DNA from: Streptomyces sp. NBC_00461
GTDB taxonomy: Bacteria; Actinomycetota; Actinomycetes; Streptomycetales; Streptomycetaceae
DNA length: 64,000 nt
Direction: 5' to 3'
Assembly (NCBI RefSeq): GCF_036013935.1
Contig: NZ_CP107902.1
Location: forward strand, 496,001-560,000
Below are positions 41,695 to 52,237 of this stretch, in pieces. The notes beneath the pieces are model-generated. The model was not told the origin of the DNA. It saw only the letters and a list, made by a program, of their open reading frames with translations, and searched no databases. Position 1 is the stretch's first letter, and each line of letters starts with the position of its first letter. Both the position numbers and the translations under genes were made by a program.

Positions 41695-43194
41695 TCAGCG
41701 GTAGCCGGCGGCGGTGATGTCGGCCTGCACCGCGCTGTCGGTCGCGTCGGAGGGGTAGCCGGCGACGACGGCGCCCTCGTAGAAGGTGCCGGCGCTCAGG
41801 TTGGCGCCGCCGCCCGGCTTGCAGCAGTCGCCGCCGCTGCCCAGAACGATGGCCCCCTGTTTCTTCATGGGGCTGTATCCGCTGGGAAGGCCGCCGTCCC
41901 ACAGGGTTGTCAGGCCGCCCGACTGGGCGTTGCCGCCCTTGAGGGCGAATCTCGACGTGCCGTTGTTCTTGAGCATCGCGGTGACGAACTTGTTCGCGAA
42001 CGCCCGCTGGCCCGGATTCCAGGACTGGCTGCCGCCGGAGTACAGGCCCCATTCGAGATCGGCCTGCACCCAGGGACCGCTGCCGGAGCAGCCGCCGAAC
42101 CAGCACTGGGTGCCGAAGTTGATCGCGTCCATCGCCCCGGCGGCGTCGGCCTTGCGGTCCGTCTCGCTGTTGCCGTAGTCGAAGCAGCAGCCGCCGTTGA
42201 CATGGGTGCCGCTGGTCACCATGTACGCCCCCTCGGGTGCGGCACCGGTCGGCACGCCCGTCAGGTGACCGTCCCGCCAGTAGCTGTTGCCGGGGTTGAT
42301 GTACAGCGAGTAGGCCTTGGTCCCCCCGGCGGTGAGCGACTCGGAGGTCGCCTTCGCGGGGCTGCTCTGACTGGAGCCCGGGACCTGGGCCGAGCCCTGG
42401 TACCACAGGTCGTTGCCGTGCCCGGACTGGTCGCGGACGACGGTGATCACGCATGCGGTGCCCGCGCAGAACGAGTCCTGCGCCGCCGCGTCGGCGAAGC
42501 CACCGGACGCCAGTACGCCGATGTCCTTGGTCGCGTTGTCCGAGGCGCGCCTGACCTGGTAGAGGGGGCCGTTGTACGAGCCGTAGAGCGCGCGCACCGT
42601 GCTGTGCGCGGCCACGCACGGCGTCGCGCCAGCGGCGTAGATGTCGCACGGACCCGACCCGTCCGCCGGAGGCGCCGGCGCGGTCCACTTCTGGTTGCTC
42701 TGGCCGTTGCAGGTCCACAGGATGACCGCGGTGCCGTCGGCCGTGCCCGCCCCGCTCACGTCCAGGCAGAATCCGGAGGCGGCACCGGTGACGGTCGAGT
42801 CGGGGTTCTGTCGCCACATCTGGGTCACCCGCCCGTCGCACGGCCGGATGACCACCGCGGCTCCGGGAGCGGTCCGGGTGTCGTAGGCGTCCACGCACCG
42901 GGTGCCGTTCATCGTCCTCAGCTCACCGGCCGCCGTGAACTCGAACGCCTGGTTGGCCTGGCCGTTGCAGTCCCAGATCTGCATCCCCGTACCGGAGGTG
43001 TCGACGTTGCCCTTGACGTCGAGGCACCGCCCCGACGCCGAACTCACCAGGGCTGCCGCGGACGTCGGCGCCGACCATGCCGGTGCGGCGGTCAGGAACA
43101 TGGCCAGCAAAGCCATCACGCATACGGCGGCATGCGCCGGCAGGCGTGGTGCACGAGCGGCAAGGCTGCGGGGCGGAGCGCATGGAGGCTGCAT
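41695..43194 (-). CDS. GH54 alpha-L-arabinofuranosidase with N-terminal ricin lectin
   Basis: A 499-residue secreted enzyme. Here the lectin comes first: after the signal peptide, residues 45-172 form the trefoil ('LVSSASGRCLDVKGNVDTSG', NQAF, TQMW, NQKW), and the GH54 domain fills 180-499. The vicinal cysteines ('GGCCFDYGNSE'), nucleophile ('WVQADLEWGLYSGG') and acid/base ('GSGGDCCKPGG') are present; two cysteines replace the usual Asn-Ser after the acid/base. The module order is reversed compared with the other two GH54 genes. It is the first gene of the left enzyme operon, with a 322-bp upstream region. The ATG at 43194 follows GAGG. Confidence 0.9.
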   Translation of the reverse strand: MQPPCAPPRSLAARAPRLPAHAAVCVMALLAMFLTAAPAWSAPTSAAALVSSASGRCLDVKGNVDTSGTGMQIWDCNGQANQAFEFTAAGELRTMNGTRCVDAYDTRTAPGAAVVIRPCDGRVTQMWRQNPDSTVTGAASGFCLDVSGAGTADGTAVILWTCNGQSNQKWTAPAPPADGSGPCDIYAAGATPCVAAHSTVRALYGSYNGPLYQVRRASDNATKDIGVLASGGFADAAAQDSFCAGTACVITVVRDQSGHGNDLWYQGSAQVPGSSQSSPAKATSESLTAGGTKAYSLYINPGNSYWRDGHLTGVPTGAAPEGAYMVTSGTHVNGGCCFDYGNSETDRKADAAGAMDAINFGTQCWFGGCSGSGPWVQADLEWGLYSGGSQSWNPGQRAFANKFVTAMLKNNGTSRFALKGGNAQSGGLTTLWDGGLPSGYSPMKKQGAIVLGSGGDCCKPGGGANLSAGTFYEGAVVAGYPSDATDSAVQADITAAGYR

Positions 43195-43245
43195 TCTGTG
43201 TCCTCGGATATGCGGGGGAAGGGGACGGAGAGTGCCGTGCCTGTC

Positions 43246-43257
43246 CGAAAGGGTTCG
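43246..43257. promoter_or_regulatory. LacI-type operator candidate CGAAAGGGTTCG
   Basis: This 12-mer lies 52 bp before the GH54 start and matches 10 of 12 bases of CGAACCGGTTCG, the palindrome repeated three times around the LacI gene at 62640-63662. It lies within the symmetric CCGAA-AGGG-TTCGG. Confidence 0.5.
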
Positions 43258-43332
43258 GAAGGGGTGCCGACCGCTCCCGTCAGCGCGCGCCCTGGAGCAC
43301 TCACGAGGACACTCATACATCCCATGTCGCAT

Positions 43333-43362
43333 AGTGATCCCACAGGCCCAATACACTGTCAA
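43333..43362 (-). promoter_or_regulatory. Possible promoter of the left enzyme operon
   Basis: On the minus strand, TTGACA (43362-43357) is followed after 18 bp by ATCACT (43338-43333), a weak -10 hexamer. It lies about 140 bp before the GH54 start and upstream of the operator candidate. The -35 is good, the -10 poor, so this is tentative. Confidence 0.35.
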
Positions 43363-43516
43363 TAGACCTGTCTTCGCGATTTCAGATCTGATCCATCCCA
43401 TGTTTTTCCTGGTCAGGGCGTTCTGAGGGCGCGCCGAACCCGCGCCCGGCGACGATTGCCGTACCGGGCGCGGGGGTTCGTCAGAGTGCGGGTCCGCGCG
43501 CTGGGCGCGGGTCACC

Positions 43517-44992
<1,476 letters not shown>

Positions 44993-45061
44993 TCATTCTC
45001 CTTGTGTGTGGGAGTGGGGGGTGAGACACCGACCACGAGTCGGTGCCGCGGTCCTGTCGGG

Positions 45062-46213
45062 TCAGGGAGCCGAGGTGGTGACCGGCAGCGCGGTCCACTG
45101 CTGGTTGGCTCCGCCGTTGCAGTCCCACAGGACCAGTTGTGTGCCGTCGGTGGTGGACGAGCCGGGGTCGTCGAGGCAGCGGCCGGAGGCCGGGTTGCGG
45201 TAACCGCCGTTGTACGCCTGCCATTGCTGGTTGCTGCCGCCGTTGCAGTCCCAGATCTGGATCCTGCTGCCGTTGGCGGTGGCGCGGCCGGTCACATCGA
45301 GGCACTTGCCGAGCGCACGCAGGGTGTTGTCCGCGTGCGCGGACCACTGCTGCGCGGCGGAGCCGTTGCAGGCCGCGATGTCCGCGGCGCTCCCGTTGGC
45401 GCTGTTGCCGCCGCTCACGTCCAGGCACTTCCCCGCGATTCCGGAGCGCACCTGACCGCCCGCCGAAACCGGCGGTTTGATCCAGCCGTCCGCGTCGGCG
45501 GCCTGCACCCCGGCGTTGAAGGCGTCCGCCATCTTGCGGAAACCGTTGTCGTTGGGGTGCAGGGCGTCGGACAGGTCCGCACTGGTCAGCGCACTCATGT
45601 CCACCAGGCGTACGTGCTTGCCGGCGGCCTGCGCGTCCTGGACGATTCCCGGAAGCCTCGCGTTGAACGCCGGCCGGTTGGCCTCCTCGGTGCCGCTGGT
45701 GGAGACGATCACGGTGCCCAGTAGGACGGTCGCGTCGGGGGCGGCGCGCGTGATCTGGTCGATGAGTGCGCGGAGCCGGTCGGGAGCGGTCGGGATCTGG
45801 TAGTTGCCGTTGAGGTCGTTGGTGCCGATCTCCAGGGTGATCACGTTCGGGCGGTATCGGGCCAGCACGGAGTCGGCGATCCCGGCTATCTGGTCGATCC
45901 GCCACCCGGAGTGGCCTTCGTTGTCCGGGTCGGACAGGGTGCCGTTGCGGCCCGAGCCGACGAAGTCCGGGGCGTGCCCCTCGGCCGACAGCTGGTTCCA
46001 CAGGTAGCCCCGGTAGCTGTTGCCCGACGGGCTGCCGACGCCCCAGGTGATCGAGTCGCCCAGCGGCATCAGCCGCACGGTGGCGGGCGCCGCGGCGAGG
46101 CGTGCGCCGGACGGCGGCGAACCGCTGCCGGCGGCGGCCGTCGCGGGTGACGCGGCGCCGACGCCGAGCGCCGCCGTGAGCGCGGCGGCCAGGAGTGCCG
46201 AGTACGTCTTCAT
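45062..46213 (-). CDS. SGNH esterase (CE3 acetylxylan esterase type) with ricin lectin domain
   Basis: A 383-residue secreted esterase. Signal peptide 1-27; the SGNH domain covers about 45-250. Block I is 'RLMPLGDSITWGVGSPSG' (Ser54), block III 'VITLEIGTNDLNGNYQI', and block V 'LSDALHPNDNGFRKMADAF' with the Asp-x-x-His pair. This set fits carbohydrate esterase family 3, which removes acetyl groups from xylan. Residues 260-383 carry a ricin trefoil (AQQW, NQQW, NQQW). Gap to the GH10 gene is 75 bp. Confidence 0.9.
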   Translation of the reverse strand: MKTYSALLAAALTAALGVGAASPATAAAGSGSPPSGARLAAAPATVRLMPLGDSITWGVGSPSGNSYRGYLWNQLSAEGHAPDFVGSGRNGTLSDPDNEGHSGWRIDQIAGIADSVLARYRPNVITLEIGTNDLNGNYQIPTAPDRLRALIDQITRAAPDATVLLGTVIVSTSGTEEANRPAFNARLPGIVQDAQAAGKHVRLVDMSALTSADLSDALHPNDNGFRKMADAFNAGVQAADADGWIKPPVSAGGQVRSGIAGKCLDVSGGNSANGSAADIAACNGSAAQQWSAHADNTLRALGKCLDVTGRATANGSRIQIWDCNGGSNQQWQAYNGGYRNPASGRCLDDPGSSTTDGTQLVLWDCNGGANQQWTALPVTTSAP

Positions 46214-46267
46214 CGTCGTTCCTCACTGGTGCGGGACAGTGGGTGGGGTGAACGAGCGCGCGAGCGG

Positions 46268-48730
46268 TCAGCGGGGGGTGAAGTCCTGGTTGCTGCCCGC
46301 CGTGTTCTTGCAGGGCCACTGGTCGAGCTGCTGGCCGAGGTTGCTGCCGGCGCCGTAGACGTCCAGGCACAGGCCGCTGTTCTGGTTCTGGAAGGAGTAC
46401 GAGCCGTCCGACTGCCGTACCGGCAGCCACAGACCGCCTGCCGCTGTGCTCGGGGCCTGCTGCACGATGTCGGGCGTACCGGCGGTGGTGGAGCCGCCCG
46501 ACACCGCCACGACCAGCCCGGAGTTCTGCGCCTGCAGCTGCCCGTAACCGCCCGAGGCGGGCAGGAACTGGAACTGCTGGTTGCTCTGTCCGTTGCAGGT
46601 CCACTGGCCGATCGCGGCACCCGCGGCGCCGGAGTTGCCGTTCACGTCCAGGCAGAGGCTGTTGCTGCCGATCACCAGCTGGTGGTAGCCGCTGGGGAAC
46701 CCGCCACCGTCGCCCGGGGACTGGACGCCTGCCTGCTGGATGACCTGCCGGGCGCCCTGCGGCCAGTTGGTTCCGCTGACCTGCACGTTGCCGGTGAGGA
46801 CGTTGTTGTGCGGAGGTCCGGTGGCCACGTAGGTGTTGCCGCCGTTGTACCAGTTGCCGGAGAAGGTGCTGTCGTCGGTGTGGTTGTTCGCGTTGGCGTT
46901 GGTGAGCGCCCAGTTGCCGGCGTCCTGCACCACGTTGTGCGACAGCGTCAGATACCGGGAGCCCTCGTCGAGGTACAGCGCGGTGGTGCGGCCGTTGTCG
47001 TACATGTAGTTGTCGGAGATCACCGAGCCGGGGCTTGCGGACAGGTTGTAGATGCTGCCGCCGTCGAACATCGCGTTCTTGGTGTCGTAGATCAGATTGT
47101 GCGAGACGGTGTTGTTCTTCAGCGTCGTGGGGGTGCTGTAGACGGGCTGGTAGTTGTACGTGCCCCGGTTGACGTAGTCCTGGCTGCCGCCCGGGTCGTT
47201 GGCGCCCCAGCCCCAGCCGATGTCGATCCCGTCGTAGGGCAGGTGGTCGCACTGGTTGTGGCTGATCGTCGCGTTGGTGACGTAGGTGGACAGGATGGCG
47301 GCGGTTTCCTTGTAGTCGGTGCCCACCCCGCTGACCTTGTTGTTGCTGATCGTGATGTTCTGGTTGGTCATCTGCGGGTTGCTCGGGTGGTGGGCGTCCG
47401 GCTGGATCCCGCCGACCTGGATGCCGCTGCCGGCGATGTCGGTGAAGGTGTTGCCGGTGATGGTGACGCCGCCCGCGCCGAGTCCGGTGCCGGAAGCCGT
47501 GGCGACGCCGTCGTTGCCTATGCCGAGGCCCGCCTGGCCGAGTTCGGAGAACGTGTCGCCGGAGAACGTGATGCCGGTGGCCGCGGAGACCTGTACGGCC
47601 CCGGGCATCTGCGCCCAGCGGTTGCGGGTGGCCTCGAACTGCGTGCACCCCGACTTGCAGGTGCTCAGCCAGTTGGCGGGCATCGCGTAGGCGCCGGTGA
47701 TGTGCGCGCCGCTCTGCTGGTCCGCGTAGCCGTCCGGTCCGCTCGGGCCGAGCCAGGAGGTTCCCGTGAACCGGATGCCGGTGAAGCTCAGATTGGCCGC
47801 CGGTGCACCGTAGCTGCCGCTGACGCCGAGCAGGCTCTGCAGCCGGGGCAGTTCGACGTCGAGGCCGTTCGGATTCTGGCCCGGCTGGGCCCGGTAGTAC
47901 AGGTCGCCCGTGGAGGCGTCGAGATACCACTGTCCGGCCTGCTGCAGGAACGCGTAGTTGTTCTCCAGGTACATCGTCCCGCCGGCGAACGGGGCGTTGA
48001 TGGTGTCGTAGCCCCAGGAGTTGTTGTTCCACGCGGGCTGCTGCATGGTGACGGTCCTGCCGCTGATCGACTGGACCGGCGCGTAGCGGTCGGTGAAGGA
48101 GTTGATGCTCTCGACTTCCATGTGGCTCTGGTCCGAGAGGCCGGCCAGGTAGTCGAGGGAGGAGTCGGTGATGGTCAGGCCGGTCTGGGTGAAGGCGAAG
48201 CCGGAGCGGGGCACCGGGATCGCCGCCCGCGGCGCCTCCTTGCCGTTCACGTACAGCTGGCGCGTGTTCACGCCGGTGCCGACGTGGACCGACCAGATGT
48301 TCTTCAACTGATCATGCACCTGCCAACCAGTGATTTGCTTCGCACCGGACACGACCGGCTGCTGACCGGACCCGGCCTGGTAGGTGATGGTGTGGCCGTT
48401 CTGGCCGCCGTCGCCGGAGCCGAAGGTCAGTGGCTTGGTCAACCGGTAGGTGCCACCCGCCAGATGGACGACGATGTCCGAGTCGGCGGAGAGCCGGTGC
48501 GCGGGCTGCTGCGCCTGGTCGATGGTGGTGAACGGCTGCCCGGCGGTGCCGTCCCCGCCGGGAGCCGCGTCCGGCGCCACGTACAGGTCGGCGGCCGCCG
48601 CCTCACGCTGTGCCGGTGCCGCGTACGCGACCCCGACCGTGGCCTGGCCAGAGGCCAGTAGGGCGAGCAGCGCCATGGGGGTGGCCCACAGGCCACGGAG
48701 CGCTCTGGCTCTGGCTCTGGACATGGTCAT
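46268..48730 (-). CDS. Right-handed beta-helix enzyme (GH141-like) with ricin lectin domain
   Basis: An 820-residue secreted protein. After the signal peptide, 'DLYVAPDAAPGGDGTAGQPF' with 'HLAGGTYRLTKPLTF' opens a parallel beta-helix seen in many polysaccharide lyases and glycosidases. The middle has 'LYVNGKEAPRAAIP', 'GQWYLDASTGDLYYRAQPGQ' and many N/G-rich coils ('ITISNNKVSGVG', 'PYDGIDIGWGWGAND'). The arrangement resembles GH141 (alpha-L-fucosidase or xylanase), but I cannot point to the catalytic residues. Residues 670-820 are the long trefoil type shared with the GH39-like gene at 36517. Substrate unproved. Confidence 0.75.
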   Translation of the reverse strand: MTMSRARARALRGLWATPMALLALLASGQATVGVAYAAPAQREAAAADLYVAPDAAPGGDGTAGQPFTTIDQAQQPAHRLSADSDIVVHLAGGTYRLTKPLTFGSGDGGQNGHTITYQAGSGQQPVVSGAKQITGWQVHDQLKNIWSVHVGTGVNTRQLYVNGKEAPRAAIPVPRSGFAFTQTGLTITDSSLDYLAGLSDQSHMEVESINSFTDRYAPVQSISGRTVTMQQPAWNNNSWGYDTINAPFAGGTMYLENNYAFLQQAGQWYLDASTGDLYYRAQPGQNPNGLDVELPRLQSLLGVSGSYGAPAANLSFTGIRFTGTSWLGPSGPDGYADQQSGAHITGAYAMPANWLSTCKSGCTQFEATRNRWAQMPGAVQVSAATGITFSGDTFSELGQAGLGIGNDGVATASGTGLGAGGVTITGNTFTDIAGSGIQVGGIQPDAHHPSNPQMTNQNITISNNKVSGVGTDYKETAAILSTYVTNATISHNQCDHLPYDGIDIGWGWGANDPGGSQDYVNRGTYNYQPVYSTPTTLKNNTVSHNLIYDTKNAMFDGGSIYNLSASPGSVISDNYMYDNGRTTALYLDEGSRYLTLSHNVVQDAGNWALTNANANNHTDDSTFSGNWYNGGNTYVATGPPHNNVLTGNVQVSGTNWPQGARQVIQQAGVQSPGDGGGFPSGYHQLVIGSNSLCLDVNGNSGAAGAAIGQWTCNGQSNQQFQFLPASGGYGQLQAQNSGLVVAVSGGSTTAGTPDIVQQAPSTAAGGLWLPVRQSDGSYSFQNQNSGLCLDVYGAGSNLGQQLDQWPCKNTAGSNQDFTPR

Positions 48731-48790
48731 CCTCCGGTGATGTCACGTGGGGTTCGGCAGTGAGCCTGCCGCGAAGCGGGGCCGTTCAGG

Positions 48791-50368
48791 TCAGCCGAGG
48801 CTCCATCGCTGGTTGGATCCGCCGTTGCACGGCCACAGTTCCGCCAGGGCGCCGTTGGCCGTGGAGGCTCCCGTGACGTCGAGGCAGAGCCCGGACTGAC
48901 TGCCCGTGACGGTGCCGTCGGAGTTCACCTGCCACTGCTGGTTGGCGCCGCCGTTGCACGGCCAGGTCACCACCTTGGTGCCGGCGGACGTCTGGTTGTC
49001 GTAGGCGTCGAGGCACATCTGGCTGTTGCCGCTGTAGACGGTCAACTGGCCCGAGGACGTACGGGTCCAGGTCTGGTTGGCGGCGCCGCTGCAGTCCCAG
49101 ATCTGCAGTTGCGTGCCGGCCGTGGTGGACGAGTTCGGCACGTCCAGGCACTTGCCCGCGCCCACCGCGTGCAGAGCCCCGGTGCCCGTCCCGCCGGAGG
49201 AGTTGCTGTACCCGGCCGCCGTGATGTTGGCCTGGACCGCGTTCTCGGTGGCCTCCGACGGATAGCCGGAGGTCATCACCCCTTCGTAGAAGGTTCCCTG
49301 GGCGCCCTTGCTGTTGTCGCCACCGATGCCGAGGATGATGGCGCCCTGCTTGCGCATCGGGTTGTAGCCCGCGACGTTGGGGCGCGGACCGTCGTAGAAG
49401 GTCGACAGGCCACCGGACTGCGCGTTGCCGCCACGGATCGCCCAGTGGTTGGCCCCGCCCTTGATGACGGCGGTCGTGTACCGGTGGTTGATGGTCGGAT
49501 CGTTGGCGTTGTAGTGCTGGTTCACCCCGGAGAACAGACCGTTCTCCAGGTCGGCCATGATCCACGGACCGTTGCCCGAACCGTAGCCCCACACCTTGAT
49601 GTTGCCGAAGTAGATGGCCTCCATGGTGCCGTTGCCGTCGTCGTTGCTGTCCGTCTCGGCGTTGCCGTAGTCGAAGCAGCAGCCGCCGTTGTAGTGCGTG
49701 CCGTCGAGGATCGCGTACATGCCCTCGGGGCTGTCCCCGGTGGCGACGCCGTTGGTGTGGTTGTTTCGGTAGCCGGTGCCGGGCGCCACGAAGACGCCGT
49801 AGGCCTTGTGACCGCCCACAGTGGTGGGCGCGGCGGTCGCGTTCGCGAGGTTGTCGGGGCCGCCCGCGGCACCGCCGCCGGGTGCCTGGGTGAGGTTGTT
49901 GCCGCGGCCCGACTGGTCGTAGATGACCGTGATCAGGCAGGTCGTGCCCGAGCAGAACGAGTCCTGGGCAGCGGCGTCGGCGTACCCGCCCGCCTCCAGA
50001 ACACCGACGTTCCGAGTCGCATTGTCCGAGGCACGCCGAACCTGGTAGAGCGGTCCGGTGTACGAGGCATACAGCGCCCGCGTCGTGCTGTGCGCCGCCA
50101 CGCAAGGGGTGTTGCCGGCCGCGTAGATGTCGCACGGACCGGACGTGGCGGCACGGGCCGTCCCGGCCGTGGCCGTGGCACCGGCCAGGGCTCCGCCGAC
50201 GAGCGCGGCCGCGGCCGCCGCCCGGGCGAGCGTCCTCCAACGAGACCGTGCTGAACGTGCCGGTGAAGGCACGCCGCCCGACCTGTCACGGTGCTGTGCC
50301 ACCGCGAACAGTCGCGCGACGCCTCCTCGCCCGGACAGCGGACGGCGTCTTGTACGTGTGGTTCCCAT
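48791..50368 (-). CDS. GH54 alpha-L-arabinofuranosidase with C-terminal ricin lectin
   Basis: A 525-residue secreted enzyme with a long leader (signal peptide ends near residue 73). The GH54 domain (75-390) is the closest of the three to fungal AbfB: 'GPCDIYAAGNTPCVAAHSTT', 'GGCCFDYGNAETDSND', nucleophile in 'WIMADLENGLFSGVN', acid/base in 'LGIGGDNSKGAQGTFYEG'. Residues 400-525 hold the ricin trefoil (NQTW, NQQW, NQRW). It is the first gene of the right enzyme operon, with AGGGAGA before the ATG. A fungal-like enzyme set in actinomycetes suggests old transfer, but base composition does not differ. Confidence 0.92.
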   Translation of the reverse strand: MGTTRTRRRPLSGRGGVARLFAVAQHRDRSGGVPSPARSARSRWRTLARAAAAAALVGGALAGATATAGTARAATSGPCDIYAAGNTPCVAAHSTTRALYASYTGPLYQVRRASDNATRNVGVLEAGGYADAAAQDSFCSGTTCLITVIYDQSGRGNNLTQAPGGGAAGGPDNLANATAAPTTVGGHKAYGVFVAPGTGYRNNHTNGVATGDSPEGMYAILDGTHYNGGCCFDYGNAETDSNDDGNGTMEAIYFGNIKVWGYGSGNGPWIMADLENGLFSGVNQHYNANDPTINHRYTTAVIKGGANHWAIRGGNAQSGGLSTFYDGPRPNVAGYNPMRKQGAIILGIGGDNSKGAQGTFYEGVMTSGYPSEATENAVQANITAAGYSNSSGGTGTGALHAVGAGKCLDVPNSSTTAGTQLQIWDCSGAANQTWTRTSSGQLTVYSGNSQMCLDAYDNQTSAGTKVVTWPCNGGANQQWQVNSDGTVTGSQSGLCLDVTGASTANGALAELWPCNGGSNQRWSLG

Positions 50369-51017
50369 CTGGTCTCCCTACCGTGCCGGCGCAACCCCGT
50401 CGGGTTGTGGTGGTGGCGCTCATGCATACCGAGGCGCTTGAACGTGCCGTTGTGCAGTGGGATGCAGAGAGGTTCGGCGGGAGACGGTGCTCCCGGTGCC
50501 GCGGTGCTGCCAAGGGTGCACGGGCCTCTGCTGCGCACCTTGTTGCGGAATCGATTCGACTGCTGATTCCCGTGTTGCGCAAGCCGTCAGCACCGTCGAA
50601 AAGTTGCGGTCCGAAACGAGTGCACGACGCCGCAACCGCTTGCCGCGCGGGCACTGAGGGAAGGCCCGCAGCGACCGGCGGCAGAGTCCGGACCATCCGT
50701 GTGACCCACCATCAGGCCGGTGAACAGCAGTGCAGCCGAGCGGATCGGGCCCGCAAGCGCCGCCGGCATGGAGGGCACTGGCCGAGGCAGCCGAAGCGGC
50801 CGAACCCCGATCAGGTGCCGGTGACGCATTCACCTACGGCACGCCATCGACCCGACACGTGGCCGGTCGCACCTTCCCGTCGAAGCGCTTACGTCGAACC
50901 GATTCGCTCCATTCCTTCCGGTATTTCGGGAGACCGGAACGTACGCCGTTTCGGACGACTCGGCTCCGCTGAGCCATCGGCTCGGCAGGCTGAGCCGGGT
51001 GCGTACGGCGATTCTCG
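50369..51017. other. 649-bp upstream region of the right enzyme operon
   Basis: No gene was recognised. The region should contain the promoter of the GH54-GH141-CE3-GH10 unit. The palindromic CGAAGCGCTTACG lies at about 50881-50893 and a close match to the LacI palindrome at 50895-50906 (separate entry). A weaker GGAATCGATTCG lies near 50548. Confidence 0.5.
50895..50906. promoter_or_regulatory. LacI-type operator candidate CGAACCGATTCG
   Basis: This matches 11 of 12 bases of the palindrome CGAACCGGTTCG found three times near 63.7 kb. It is about 530 bp upstream of the GH54 start at 50368, and also just behind the stop of the neighbouring LacI gene. A CGAAGCGCTTACG palindrome sits directly beside it. 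Confidence 0.5.
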
Positions 51018-52040
51018 TCACGCCGATTCGCGAACGACCAGTTCCGTACGGAGGATGACGTGGCGCCACGCCACGTACGGCTCCTCGATCTCCTCAAGCA
51101 GCAGCCTGATCATGGCTCTTCCGATCTCCTCCAACGGCTGACGCACAGTGGTCAGGCGCGGCTCGGTGCGCTGGGCCAGCGGAAAGTCGTCGAAACCGAT
51201 CACGGCGACGTCCTGGGGCACGCGCCGTCCCGCTGCCTGCAGTGCCTGCAGCGCCCCGGCGGCCGTGGTGTCCGACGCGGCGAGCACGCCGTCGATCTCC
51301 GGGTGCCGTTCGAGGAGCTCCGTCATGGCGCGGCGCCCGCTGTCCTGTGAGAAATCGCCTTCGGCCACCAGGGAGTGCGAATTCTCCAGGCCGGCCAACT
51401 CCAGGGCGTTCCGGTAACCCTGCAGCCTTGACTGCGCGACGTACATGTCCAGCGGCCCCGTAATGGTGGCGATCGCTCGACGGCCCTGTTTCAGCAAATA
51501 GGAGACGGCACTGCGGGCGCCGCCCGTGTTGTCCGCGTCCACATGGCTGACGTACTCGTCGGCCGAACGACGCCCCAGCAGCACGGTCGGCAACCGTGCC
51601 TCGGCGAGCATGTCCGGCAGCCGGTCGTCCGCGTGGACGGACATCAGCAGGACTCCGTCGACCCGGCCGCCGCGTGCGTACTCCAGGAAACGCTGCCGTT
51701 CGGACTCCGAGCGGACAAGGGTCAGCATCAGTTGCATGCCGGTGTCCGCCAACCCGTCGCCGATCGAACTGACGATTTCCGAGAAGAACGGCTCCGCGAA
51801 CTGCCTCCAGTCCGGCTCCGTCAGGACGAGGGCCACGGCGTCGGCCCGCTGCCCGGCCAGGGACCGGGCGGCGAGATTGGGCACGTACCCCAGTTCCTCG
51901 ATGGCCCGCTGTACGGCCCGGCGCGTCGAATCGGCCACACCGGCCGCGTTGTTGACGACTCGGGAGACCGTGCCTCGCCCCACCCCGGCGTGGGCGGCCA
52001 CCTCTTCCAGCGTGGGCGCCCCAGGGCGTCGCCTGCCCAT
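51018..52040 (-). CDS. LacI-family regulator, CebR-like
   Basis: A 340-residue LacI/GalR repressor. The DNA-binding part (residues 8-62: 'PTLEEVAAHAGVGRGTVSRV', 'AIEELGYVPNLAARSLAGQ') resembles the recognition helix 'RGTVSRV' of the Streptomyces cellobiose/cello-oligosaccharide repressor CebR. The rest is the sugar-binding fold ('AVIGFDDFPLAQRTEPRLTT'). GGGGGAGG precedes the ATG at 52040. It lies between the lectin-enzyme operons and the GH12 gene, whose promoter contains CebR-type boxes, so it is the obvious candidate repressor for them. True CebR is usually next to cebEFG, which is absent here. Confidence 0.85.
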   Translation of the reverse strand: MGRRRPGAPTLEEVAAHAGVGRGTVSRVVNNAAGVADSTRRAVQRAIEELGYVPNLAARSLAGQRADAVALVLTEPDWRQFAEPFFSEIVSSIGDGLADTGMQLMLTLVRSESERQRFLEYARGGRVDGVLLMSVHADDRLPDMLAEARLPTVLLGRRSADEYVSHVDADNTGGARSAVSYLLKQGRRAIATITGPLDMYVAQSRLQGYRNALELAGLENSHSLVAEGDFSQDSGRRAMTELLERHPEIDGVLAASDTTAAGALQALQAAGRRVPQDVAVIGFDDFPLAQRTEPRLTTVRQPLEEIGRAMIRLLLEEIEEPYVAWRHVILRTELVVRESA

Positions 52041-52237
52041 GACCACCTCCCCCACGAGATCACCGATCCTACGGCGGAAGGCACCGCGGCGCAGCAACAT
52101 CGGTGGCTGGCAACTCGATGCCGTGCAGGCAGAGTTGACCACCCGTGGGCAGGGCAGCCCTGGGGAACGAGTCGGCCGTCGAAAGGCGGCCCACCTCGTC
52201 CGAGCCCGGGAGTCGGGAAGGGGGTGGGCCGGCCCTT

